Positions 35,231-43,107 of a stretch of 64,000 bases of DNA are shown here, piece after piece (the first letter of the stretch is position 1; each line of letters starts with the position of its first letter). The stretch lies in the NCBI GenBank assembly GCA_020832585.1, contig JAFIEL010000002.1, positions 1 through 64,000 on the forward strand. Direction: 5' to 3'. The DNA comes from Natronohydrobacter sp. Its GTDB lineage: Bacteria; Pseudomonadota; Alphaproteobacteria; Rhodobacterales; Rhodobacteraceae. The translations under genes and the position numbers were made by a program. The notes beneath the pieces are model-generated. The model was given only the letters and a program-made list of their open reading frames with translations. It ran no database searches and had not been told where the DNA came from.

Positions 35231-36034
35231 TCAGGTGGTGGCAAGCTCGCCCAGAAACCGCTCATACTCGCAATCGGCAATCGGTACGGCGTGTTCCGGT
35301 CCGGGATACGTCCCGCGCTCCACATCCTGGCGAAAAGCCTCGAAAGCGCTGATCCGTTTTTGCTGCAACCGCTCATACTCCGTCGCGAAATCGGCATATG
35401 TCCTGGCGTGACGGGGCTTGTGACCGCGCGTACACCCCAGCACGTCCTCCGCAAACAGATATTGCGCATCCGCGCCGGACCCGGCCCCCATACCAAGCAT
35501 GACAAGCGATGTGCGCCGAGAAATCTCTGCGGCCACCCGGTCCGGCACCACTTCGAGTTCGGCCCCGAATGCGCCGACGGCTTCAAGCGCCCGCACATGG
35601 CGCCAGACCGCGAGGGCCGACTCTGCTGTCTTGCCCACGGCCTTGAACCCACCGGTCCAGGTTGCTTTCGAGGGGATGAGCCCCACATGGCCGACCACAG
35701 GTATGCCATCATCGGCCAGCGCCTTGATCGTGCCGAGCGCTGACGCACAATAAACGCAATCGCCGCCAGCCTGCATCGCTGCATGTGCTGCGCGCTGATA
35801 GTCTTCCATCGTGACCAACTGGCCGTAGAGAAGACCGACCTGCACGAAGCAATCACCCGCTGCATCGCGCATCTCGGGCGTCCAGAGCGGGCCAATGATC
35901 GACAACATGTCGATCCCCGCCTCTGCTGCTGCCGCAGCTTCTTCGACGCTCTCGACATACAGCATCGTCAGTTGGCGCTTTCCTTTCAGCGCGCGAATAT
36001 CTGCCACCGTAGGCCGTGTAGATCTGAGGCTCAT
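35231..36034 (-). CDS. PanB-like (ketopantoate hydroxymethyltransferase family) protein lacking metal ligands
   Basis: A 267-residue protein of the PanB fold. DGIPVVGHVGLIPSKATWTGGFKAVGK (quoted as GIPVVGHVGL and GGFKAVGK) and ELEVVPDRVA match the second half of the family well. The first-half metal-binding motifs are changed: GDSLGM is replaced by IIGPLW, and KLEGG by VYCASA. Classical PanB chemistry with Mg and methylene-tetrahydrofolate is therefore doubtful. It lies between the Rieske ferredoxin and LacI genes, suggesting a role in the inositol-derivative pathway rather than in pantothenate synthesis. Confidence 0.72.
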   Translation of the reverse strand: MSLRSTRPTVADIRALKGKRQLTMLYVESVEEAAAAAEAGIDMLSIIGPLWTPEMRDAAGDCFVQVGLLYGQLVTMEDYQRAAHAAMQAGGDCVYCASALGTIKALADDGIPVVGHVGLIPSKATWTGGFKAVGKTAESALAVWRHVRALEAVGAFGAELEVVPDRVAAEISRRTSLVMLGMGAGSGADAQYLFAEDVLGCTRGHKPRHARTYADFATEYERLQQKRISAFEAFRQDVERGTYPGPEHAVPIADCEYERFLGELATT

Positions 36035-36105
36035 GAATTGTCCTTCGTGTTCAGACGGGCTTTATGTGCCGCAACAGCGCCGATACGCACAATGCACGCC
36101 AGTGT

Positions 36106-36414
36106 TCAGACCTCGATCAGGACACGCCCGGCTTCGGTTTTCACAGGGTAGGTGTTCAGGTTGACGCAGGCGGGCGCGCGCTTGGCCTCGCCCGTGCGGT
36201 AATCAAAGGTCGCGTTATGCTTGGGACATTCGATTTCATAATCCATCACCAGCCCGTCTGCGAGATGCACCTGTTCATGCGTGCAAAGTCCATCAGTGCA
36301 GAAAAACTCGTCATCAGGGCTGCGATAGATCGCGAAGGTTCGACCGTCATGGTCAAAACGGATCAGGTCTTCACTCTCGATATCATTGGTGGCGCAGGCA
36401 TCAATCCAGGGCAT
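36106..36414 (-). CDS. mocE: Rieske [2Fe-2S] ferredoxin (MocE-like)
   Basis: A 102-residue soluble Rieske protein. The cluster ligands are in CTHEQVHL (C-x-H) and CPKHNATF (C-x2-H), with the usual 17-18 residue spacing. It follows the di-iron oxygenase gene by 24 nt and should donate electrons to it. MocE has this role next to MocD in rhizobial rhizopine catabolism. No dedicated ferredoxin reductase (MocF) gene is seen nearby. Confidence 0.85.
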   Translation of the reverse strand: MPWIDACATNDIESEDLIRFDHDGRTFAIYRSPDDEFFCTDGLCTHEQVHLADGLVMDYEIECPKHNATFDYRTGEAKRAPACVNLNTYPVKTEAGRVLIEV

Positions 36415-36438
36415 TTGTCTTTCCTCGCAAATCAGGTG

Positions 36439-37518
36439 TCATTCAGCCGCTGTCCCAAGCGCGGCATGGTGGAAATCTTCGCGATAGGGCTTTGCCGTCG
36501 CAGGTAGGGCGCGCTTGAGAAAGAAATCCTCGTTCTTCAACTGACGCCGCAAGGCAGGCCACATCTCTGCGAAAGCTTGCGGAATCGACCGATTGGGTGC
36601 CGGCAGATCGTGCTTGATCGCTTCATGCAACTCCGGAAGTCGATGATAGGGCACCATGGGGAACATGTGGTGTTCGACATGGTAGTTCATGTTCCAGTAG
36701 ATGAAGCGGCTGATCGGGTTCATATAGACGGTACGCGAATTCAGCCGGTGATCGATCACATTGTCGGCCAACCCGCCATGCTGCAACAGTCCGGTCATCA
36801 CATGGTGCCAGGCCCCGTAAAGCCGCGGAAAACCGATCACCATCAACGGCAGGATTGACCCCAGTCCAATGGCAAGCGCGATAACCGTCGCATAGATCAG
36901 AACCCAGATGCGCGCCACCCGAACGACCTTGTATTGCTCAGCGTCAGGGATGTAGGTGGCTTCCTCTGGATGGATCTTGCCCCCCGCATTGTAAAGCATC
37001 CGACCCAACCCATTCCAGGCATCGACCAGCCCGAAGAAATTGGCGATCAGGCGTGCAAATTCCGGCGGGCGCATGATCGCGATTTCCGGGTCGCGGCCCA
37101 CAATGATGGTATCGGTATGGTGGCGCGCATGGCTCCAGCGCCAGGTATGGGGATTGCGGATCATGCAGAAACTGGCAACCTGATAGATGAAATCATTCAT
37201 CCAGCGCGTCTTGAAAGCTGTGCCGTGGCTGCATTCGTGCCAGCGCGAATCCATCGCCGAGCCGTAAAGCACCCCATAAGCCAGCCAGAAAGGCAGCGAC
37301 CAAAGGGATGGCCAAAGCGCGATGCCGACACCCGCAAGACCCAACATCGACCCGAATAGAAGGATCGTATCGCGAATGGCGGGCCCATCTTCACGACGCA
37401 TGAGGTCTTTCATCTGCTTGCGGGAAATTTCCGTGTGATACCATTGAGCAGCGGCAAGACCTGTCTCGACCGCGCATTTCGCATCCGGTCCCAACATCGA
37501 GTAATCTCTTCGTGCCAT
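36439..37518 (-). CDS. mocD: Membrane di-iron oxygenase of the fatty acid desaturase fold (MocD-like)
   Basis: A 359-residue membrane protein with four or more hydrophobic segments and three histidine boxes: HECSHG about residue 93, HARHH about residue 130, and HVEHH about residue 280. These bind a di-iron centre as in alkane and acyl desaturases and hydroxylases. Its pairing with a Rieske ferredoxin inside an inositol locus matches MocD/MocE, which demethylate the rhizopine 3-O-methyl-scyllo-inosamine. The exact substrate here (rhizopine, pinitol, other O-methyl inositol) is not shown by sequence. Confidence 0.83.
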   Translation of the reverse strand: MARRDYSMLGPDAKCAVETGLAAAQWYHTEISRKQMKDLMRREDGPAIRDTILLFGSMLGLAGVGIALWPSLWSLPFWLAYGVLYGSAMDSRWHECSHGTAFKTRWMNDFIYQVASFCMIRNPHTWRWSHARHHTDTIIVGRDPEIAIMRPPEFARLIANFFGLVDAWNGLGRMLYNAGGKIHPEEATYIPDAEQYKVVRVARIWVLIYATVIALAIGLGSILPLMVIGFPRLYGAWHHVMTGLLQHGGLADNVIDHRLNSRTVYMNPISRFIYWNMNYHVEHHMFPMVPYHRLPELHEAIKHDLPAPNRSIPQAFAEMWPALRRQLKNEDFFLKRALPATAKPYREDFHHAALGTAAE

Positions 37519-37599
37519 TAGATTCCTCCAAACCCGAATCTTGAAATCAGATTATGCGCTTCTTGCTCATGCACCAGATTTCTCGCTTGAAGAAACCTC

Positions 37600-37637
37600 A
37601 AAACACGTCAAAATCACTGACAGAATTGAGGTGTTTT
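37600..37637. promoter_or_regulatory. Inverted repeat upstream of the second LacI gene
   Basis: AAAACACGTCAA (37600-37611) and TTGAGGTGTTTT (37626-37637) are inverted copies with one mismatch and a 14-nt spacer. They lie in the divergent gap between mocD and the LacI gene, directly before its start codon. A binding site for the LacI protein controlling both directions is plausible. Confidence 0.5.
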
Positions 37638-37641
37638 CATC

Positions 37642-38667
37642 ATGGCGCGCAAACCGACGTTGACGGATCTGGCGCAGGCCGCAGGGGTCAGTCTGGCCAC
37701 AGTCGACCGTGCACTTCATGGGCGGGGTCATGTCTCGGCCCGCACCTTGGCACGGATTCAGGCCGCAGCTTCACAGACAGGCTTTCATGCGCCTGGGTTC
37801 CTGCCTGCAGCCGCGTCACCTGCCCCGGTTCGGCTGGGGTTCGTTCTGCACAAGGGCAATCAGGAATTCTATCGCAATCTGACCCTTGCCCTTGAGCGCG
37901 CGTGTCATGCGCGCAGCGATTTCGACATCACACCTGAATTCCGCTATGCGGCTTCGCAGGCACCAGATGATTTCTGCGCTGAACTGGCTGTCGTCAGCGA
38001 GACCTGTGCAGCCTTGGCGACTTCGGCGATCACGCATGCAAAAGTGGCAAAGTTCGGCGCGCGGCTGATGCAATGTGACCTGCCGATCTTTGCTCTGCTG
38101 AACGACTTTGGCCGCGATGCTCATTTCGGATACTTCGGACTGGACAATTTGCGTGTCGGTCGGATCGCAGGCTGGATGATGGCGCAACGACTGCAAGCGG
38201 GCGGGCGCGCGGCTGTCTTTGTCGGCGGCAACCGCTGGCATGGTCACGCCCTGCGCGAAACCGGATTTCGGAGCGCATTGCGCGAATATGCACCACAAAT
38301 GGATGTGCTGGACACATTGGTCAATCTGGAGACCCGGCAAGTGACCTATGAGGCGACACTCAATCTGCTCGACCGACATCCGGACCTGCGCGGTATCTAT
38401 GTCGCCGGGGGCGGAATGGAGGGGGCGATTGCCGCCCTCAGAGAAGTGCGCCCGGCGGACAAGGTGGCGTTGATCGTCAATGAACTGACTTCGGAAAGTC
38501 GCGCGGCGCTTGCGGATCGCTATGCAATGTTGGCCATCGCGACCCCTGTCGATACGCTGGCCACGTCACTGGTCGAGGCCATGCTGCGCGCAACACAAGA
38601 CCCGAAGACAGCACCACGCCGCGCCATCGTGTTCGAGCCCGCACTTTGGGTGCCGGAGTCATTTTGA
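37642..38667 (+). CDS. LacI-family regulator, paralogue of the 34134 regulator
   Basis: A 341-residue LacI protein with HTH LTDLAQAAGVSLATVDRAL. It shares most of its ligand domain sequence with the neighbouring regulator at 34134-35165, so the two arose by duplication. It is divergent from mocD, and an inverted repeat unlike that of its paralogue lies in the gap. Changed DNA specificity and perhaps a different inositol derivative as ligand are inferred. Confidence 0.86.
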   Translation: MARKPTLTDLAQAAGVSLATVDRALHGRGHVSARTLARIQAAASQTGFHAPGFLPAAASPAPVRLGFVLHKGNQEFYRNLTLALERACHARSDFDITPEFRYAASQAPDDFCAELAVVSETCAALATSAITHAKVAKFGARLMQCDLPIFALLNDFGRDAHFGYFGLDNLRVGRIAGWMMAQRLQAGGRAAVFVGGNRWHGHALRETGFRSALREYAPQMDVLDTLVNLETRQVTYEATLNLLDRHPDLRGIYVAGGGMEGAIAALREVRPADKVALIVNELTSESRAALADRYAMLAIATPVDTLATSLVEAMLRATQDPKTAPRRAIVFEPALWVPESF

Positions 38668-38830
38668 CCGGTGCGGACGATACGGCCGCGTCGCTTTGTG
38701 GGCTATCCAAGCGGGGGCGAGGCAGATCCGTTATGACATCGATGCCCTGACAACTGGCCTGCAATCCCGATTCCTTGCCCATGGGATTGGTGATATTGCG
38801 GCAAGGCTGGCAGAATGTGCGTATTCGGGT

Positions 38831-39865
38831 TCAGTAGCGGAGCGCCATCTCGGCCAATGACCGCACCCGGATGTGTTCTGCCTGCCCTGCCGTGCCGAAT
38901 GCTTCGAATTTCAGGACGCATTGCGCCTGCATCGCCGCCATTGCGGGCTTGAGATATTTGCGTGGATCAAATTCCGATGGCGACCCGGCAAAGACCTGAC
39001 GGATTGCCGCTGTCGCGGCCAGACGCAGATCGGTGTCGATATTCACCTTGCGCACACCGTGTCGGATCCCGCGCTGGATCTCCTCGATCGGCACGCCCCA
39101 GGTTGGTTTGATGTCGCCGCCGAACTGGTTGATTTTCAAGCAAAGCTCTTCCGGCACACTCGACGAGCCATGCATCACAAGATGCGTATCCGGCAGGCGC
39201 TTGTGAATGGCTTCGATAACATCCATCGCCAGCACATCGCCGTCGGGTTTTCGGGTAAACTTGTAGGCCCCGTGACTGGTGCCCATCGCGACGGCCAGGG
39301 CATCGACACATGTTTGCGCGACGAAACGCTCGGCTTCGTCCGGGTCGGTCAGAAGCTGTTCGTGGCTCAGCTTTCCGGTCGCGCCATGCCCGTCTTCCTG
39401 ATCGCCCATTCCGGTTTCCAGCGACCCCAGAACGCCCAGTTCCCCCTCGACCGAAACCCCGGCGGCATGGGCCATCCTGACCACCTCGCGTGTGACCGCA
39501 ACATTATAGGCATAGTCCGCAGGCGTCGTGCCATCTTCGCGCAACGAGCCATCCATCATCACCGAAGTGAAACCATGCTGGATGGCGGTGGCGCAGGTGC
39601 CCAGATTATTGCCGTGATCAAGATGCATGCACAGGGGGATATGCGGATACAGTTCGGTCAGCGCATCGATGAGCTTTGCCAGAACGATATCATTGGCATA
39701 GGCGCGCGCACCCCGGCTGGCCTGCAAGATGACAGGCGATCCGGTGGCATCGGCAGCGGCCATGATGGCAAGCCCCTGTTCCATGTTCGACATGTTGAAA
39801 GCCGGAACCGCATAGCCGTTTTCGGCGGCATGGTCGAGCAATTGGCGCAGGGTGATGCGGGGCAT
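38831..39865 (-). CDS. fba: Class II fructose/sedoheptulose-bisphosphate aldolase
   Basis: A 344-residue zinc aldolase. [10 protein letters not shown] about residue 82 carries the catalytic Asp and first Zn His; [18 protein letters not shown] and VMHGSSSVP supply the remaining metal and phosphate contacts. Length and motifs fit the Calvin-cycle (CbbA-like) subtype, which also makes sedoheptulose 1,7-bisphosphate from DHAP and erythrose 4-phosphate. It starts 3 nt after the phosphatase stop, in a two-gene operon next to the tetritol genes. Confidence 0.9.
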   Translation of the reverse strand: MPRITLRQLLDHAAENGYAVPAFNMSNMEQGLAIMAAADATGSPVILQASRGARAYANDIVLAKLIDALTELYPHIPLCMHLDHGNNLGTCATAIQHGFTSVMMDGSLREDGTTPADYAYNVAVTREVVRMAHAAGVSVEGELGVLGSLETGMGDQEDGHGATGKLSHEQLLTDPDEAERFVAQTCVDALAVAMGTSHGAYKFTRKPDGDVLAMDVIEAIHKRLPDTHLVMHGSSSVPEELCLKINQFGGDIKPTWGVPIEEIQRGIRHGVRKVNIDTDLRLAATAAIRQVFAGSPSEFDPRKYLKPAMAAMQAQCVLKFEAFGTAGQAEHIRVRSLAEMALRY

Positions 39866-39867
39866 GA

Positions 39868-40890
39868 TCAGGGCTCCTGATGTCCGGTTTGAGAAAGATA
39901 GTCGCCAAGGGTCGCAACTTCCGCGCGTGCCCCGAAATACAGCGGAACGCGCTGATGCGGATGGTCGGGAATCATATCGAGGATGGGTATCGCCCCGTCC
40001 GTTGCGGCACCCCCGGCCTGTTCGATCAGAAACGCGATCGGGCTGGCTTCGTAGCACAGCCGAAGAACGCCGTTTTCATATCCGGGACGGCGATCTGCGG
40101 GGTAGAAGAAAACCCCGCCTTTGTGCAGGATGCGGTTCAGATCCCCAACCGCTGCCGCAATCCAGCGCATGTTGAAATCACGCGCCCGAGGCCCCTCGGC
40201 CCCATGCAGGAGATCAGCAACATAGCGTTGCAGGCCAACTGGCCAATGACGCTGGTTGGACGCGTTGAAAGCAATGGTCGCAGAGTCTGGTGCAAGCACC
40301 GCACGCGGTATTCCGACATGGAACTGACCCGAGACCGGATCGAGTGTCGCAATGCTGACCCCATCCCCCAGGCTGAAGCCGAAATCGACCGAATGCCCGA
40401 AGGACAGATAGGCGGCGGCGATGGCCTGACGACCGGGCCGCAGGAAGGACTCGCCGCGTGGGAAGATGCAGAACAAGGCCCCGAGCGGGGCTCCGATCCC
40501 GATACTGCCCGATCCGTCGATGGGGTCCATCGCAATATCAAACAGCCCATCGGGATCCAGCTCGACCACGGCATCGGCCTCTTCTGACAGAACCTTGGCG
40601 ACAGGCAAATCCCGGAACAACGCAAGAAAATGTTGATGTGCGCCAAGATCGAGGGCCTTTTGTGCATCGCCAGAGCTGTTTTCCCCGATCCGCGCCGCAG
40701 GATCACCGGGCAACCGCCCTTGCGCCAGCCGCCGGGAAAGCGGAATACCTGCCTGTGCGATCCGCAAAACAAGTTCTGCAAGCGCCAGGGACTGTTGATC
40801 CGTGCCTGCGGCTGCTTTCAGAAACTCCTGAAGCGACGGGTCGGTGATCTTCGCGTCCGACCCAAGCACAAGACTTGCAACTGCCATCAT
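39868..40890 (-). CDS. fbp: Class I fructose-1,6-bisphosphatase
   Basis: A 340-residue inositol-phosphatase-fold enzyme. VLSEEAD about residue 100 and [12 protein letters not shown] about residue 120 bind the catalytic metals, as in the FBPase class I/SBPase family. It removes phosphate from fructose 1,6- or sedoheptulose 1,7-bisphosphate. The gene pairs with the aldolase gene, and the pair is divergent from the DeoR-tpi-rpiB operon, so it probably serves carbon from erythritol-type sugars. Confidence 0.87.
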   Translation of the reverse strand: MMAVASLVLGSDAKITDPSLQEFLKAAAGTDQQSLALAELVLRIAQAGIPLSRRLAQGRLPGDPAARIGENSSGDAQKALDLGAHQHFLALFRDLPVAKVLSEEADAVVELDPDGLFDIAMDPIDGSGSIGIGAPLGALFCIFPRGESFLRPGRQAIAAAYLSFGHSVDFGFSLGDGVSIATLDPVSGQFHVGIPRAVLAPDSATIAFNASNQRHWPVGLQRYVADLLHGAEGPRARDFNMRWIAAAVGDLNRILHKGGVFFYPADRRPGYENGVLRLCYEASPIAFLIEQAGGAATDGAIPILDMIPDHPHQRVPLYFGARAEVATLGDYLSQTGHQEP

Positions 40891-41004
40891 GACACCCAGC
40901 TTCGCAAGCGGCGGGCGGGCTGCACCATGTCAATCATCGTCCGACTCCTGCGCTGGGTAAGGCATTGGCCAAAGTTCCGCAGCAATTACTGCACCGCTTT
41001 TCAA

Positions 41005-41053
41005 ATCACAATATATAATCTCATTTTAACATTGATAGCGTTATTTTTGTGAT
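41005..41053. promoter_or_regulatory. Inverted repeat upstream of DeoR, possible operator
   Basis: ATCACAA (41005-41011) and TTGTGAT (41047-41053) are exact inverted copies in the AT-rich gap between the divergent fbp and DeoR genes. A further GTGTGAT follows at 41059-41065. The wide spacing suits DeoR-type repressors, which often bind several half sites, but the assignment is tentative. Confidence 0.35.
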
Positions 41054-41081
41054 ATAGGGTGTGATAGTGGGGAGGCGCAGC

Positions 41082-41861
41082 ATGAAACGCGAAGAACGGC
41101 ACCAAGAGATCATGGATCTGCTGGTTGCAGAGGGAGAGGTCGAGCTGGACGCCCTCGCCGTTCATTTTGCCGTATCGCGCATGACCATTCACCGTGATCT
41201 TGACGAGCTGGAAGCGGCGGGGCTGTTGCGCAAGATCAGGGGCGGGGCGACCATTCGTTCCGGAACCCGGTTCGAAAGCGACTTCCGCTTCCGCGAAAGG
41301 CGCGACGCACAGGCCAAGGCCCTGATGGCCCAGACCGCTGCCGACCTGGTGGAGCCGGGGATGACCGTCATCATCAATGACGGCTCCATGGCGGCGGTCC
41401 TTGGTCAGCACCTGGTCAGGAAGCGCCCGCTGACCGTGATCACGAATAACGCAGCGGTCATCGACATGCTCCGCAGTGAAGCCGGGATCACCCTGATCGC
41501 GCTGGGGGGCGTGTATTCGGTGAAATTCAATGCCTTCTTCGGCAAGGTGACGGAAGACGCCTTGACGCAATTGCGGGCCGACATTGCCTTCATTTCCTCG
41601 CCTGCCGTTTCGGGGCTTGACGTTTTTCACATGGATGACAGCGTGGTCAGATCAAAGCGGGCGATGATGATGGCCGCTGCGCATTCTGTGCTGCTGGTCA
41701 ATCACACGCGCTTTGGTCAGATCGCGCTGCATCGTCTGGCCAGCCTGTCGGAATTTTCCCGGATCATCACGGACCGCTGTCCGGGCCCTGATTTTGTCGC
41801 GGAATTGTCAGGCAAGGGTCTGGCGTTGACCGTTGCGACAGCCACAGAGGATGACACATGA
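41082..41861 (+). CDS. DeoR-family regulator of the tetrose isomerase operon
   Basis: A 259-residue DeoR protein. It begins MKREERHQEIMDLL, with HTH VELDALAVHFAVSRMTIHRDLDELE and the usual R-x-G-G-A turn (RKIRGGATI). A sugar-phosphate sensing domain of the ribose isomerase fold follows. GGAG lies upstream of the ATG at 41082. It overlaps the triose isomerase-like gene in ATGA. Erythritol loci of Brucella and rhizobia have the same DeoR, tpi, rpiB order. Confidence 0.87.
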   Translation: MKREERHQEIMDLLVAEGEVELDALAVHFAVSRMTIHRDLDELEAAGLLRKIRGGATIRSGTRFESDFRFRERRDAQAKALMAQTAADLVEPGMTVIINDGSMAAVLGQHLVRKRPLTVITNNAAVIDMLRSEAGITLIALGGVYSVKFNAFFGKVTEDALTQLRADIAFISSPAVSGLDVFHMDDSVVRSKRAMMMAAAHSVLLVNHTRFGQIALHRLASLSEFSRIITDRCPGPDFVAELSGKGLALTVATATEDDT

Positions 41862-42631
41862 CGCAACCGCATGTCTGGATCGGCACAAGCTGGAAGATGA
41901 ACAAGACGCTGGCAGAAGCGGAAGAATTCGCACAGCGGCTGGCACAGGCCGATGGCGCGCGTGACAGGCGCATCCAGCGCTTTGTCATTCCGCCCTTTAC
42001 CATGCTGCGCGAAGTGCGGAAGAGTCTGGACGCAACCTCGGTGAAGGTCGGCGCGCAGAACATGCACTGGGCCGATCACGGCGCCTGGACGGGCGAGGTG
42101 TCCCCGGTGATGCTGACCGACTGCGCGCTGCACATGGTCGAACTGGGTCACTCCGAAAGGCGCAGGCATTTTGGCGAAACCGACGAAACCGTAGGTCTGA
42201 AAACAGCCGCTGCCCTGCGCCATGGGCTGATACCGCTCATCTGCATCGGGGAAACGCTAGCCGAACGTGAAAGCGGTCGGGCTGCTGACGTGCTGGCACA
42301 GCAGGTTCGCGCGGCGCTGTCGTCCATTCCTGAAGTGCTACGATCAGCGCAGATCCTGCTCGCATATGAACCTGTTTGGGCTATTGGCGAGGGCGGAATC
42401 CCTGCAACATCAGACTATGCGGACGCGCGTCACGCAGAGATCATCGACATCGCCTGTCAGGTTCTGGGACGACGCATTCCTTGCCTCTATGGGGGCTCGG
42501 TCAATGCCCAGAACTGCGCCGAGTTGATCACCTGTCCACATATCGACGGGTTGTTCATCGGGCGCGCCGCCTGGGCTGTGGAAGGCTATCTTGACATTCT
42601 GGACCGCTGTTCGGCGGCACTACAAACCTGA
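41858..42631 (+). CDS. tpiA: Triosephosphate isomerase-like enzyme, probable EryH/LerI
   Basis: A 257-residue TIM family enzyme with the substrate-binding WKMNK near the N-terminus, the catalytic His in ELGHSERR about residue 95, the catalytic Glu in [10 protein letters not shown] about residue 168 and the phosphate-loop GGSVNAQN about residue 212. In erythritol and erythrulose pathways, homologues in the same gene order convert L-erythrulose 1-phosphate to D-erythrulose 4-phosphate. That role is more likely here than housekeeping glycolysis, given the neighbours. Confidence 0.87.
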   Translation: MTQPHVWIGTSWKMNKTLAEAEEFAQRLAQADGARDRRIQRFVIPPFTMLREVRKSLDATSVKVGAQNMHWADHGAWTGEVSPVMLTDCALHMVELGHSERRRHFGETDETVGLKTAAALRHGLIPLICIGETLAERESGRAADVLAQQVRAALSSIPEVLRSAQILLAYEPVWAIGEGGIPATSDYADARHAEIIDIACQVLGRRIPCLYGGSVNAQNCAELITCPHIDGLFIGRAAWAVEGYLDILDRCSAALQT

Positions 42632-42644
42632 AAGGACCAACCTG

Positions 42645-43103
42645 ATGAAGATTGCAGTTGCAGGCGACAGCGCTGGCGAGGGATTGGCGAAGATGCTCGC
42701 CGACCATCTGAAAGCCACCCATGAAGTGGCCGAGATCTCGCGCCAAGCCGATCTGCCCGATGATTTCTACGCCAACCTGTCCGAGCGCGTGGCCCTTGCG
42801 GTCCTGCAGGGGCAGTATGACCGCGCAATACTGGTTTGCGGGACGGGGATCGGGGTGTGCATGTCCGCGAACAAGGTGCCGGGCATCCGTGCGGCCCAGT
42901 GCCATGACACCTATTCCGCCGAACGCGCGGCCCTGTCAAACAATGCGCAAATCATCACCATGGGCGCGCGAGTGATCGGGGTGGAACTGGCCAAGGCGAT
43001 TGCCGACGCCTATCTCGCGCAATCCTTCGACCCAGAGGGCCGATCAGCCAGCAATGTCCGCGCCATTGACGATGTCGACGCAAAATACCGCAATGCGGGA
43101 TGA
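42645..43103 (+). CDS. rpiB: RpiB-like isomerase, probable D-erythrulose 4-phosphate isomerase (EryI/DerI)
   Basis: A 152-residue RpiB/LacA/LacB family protein. It begins [14 protein letters not shown] and has the active-site [20 protein letters not shown] about residues 65-85, with the catalytic Cys at its start. The sequence AGGA lies upstream of the ATG. In the erythritol pathway the homologue makes D-erythrose 4-phosphate. It ends 4 nt from the converging SorC-DhaK gene. Confidence 0.87.
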   Translation: MKIAVAGDSAGEGLAKMLADHLKATHEVAEISRQADLPDDFYANLSERVALAVLQGQYDRAILVCGTGIGVCMSANKVPGIRAAQCHDTYSAERAALSNNAQIITMGARVIGVELAKAIADAYLAQSFDPEGRSASNVRAIDDVDAKYRNAG

Positions 43104-43107
43104 AAGC

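Noticed and set aside
38762-38789. CAATCCC/GGGATTG inverted repeat between the convergent LacI and aldolase genes
   Set aside because: Short stem, 14-base loop, no T-run, and it competes with a CCTTGCC/GGCAAGG pairing; not convincing as a terminator.
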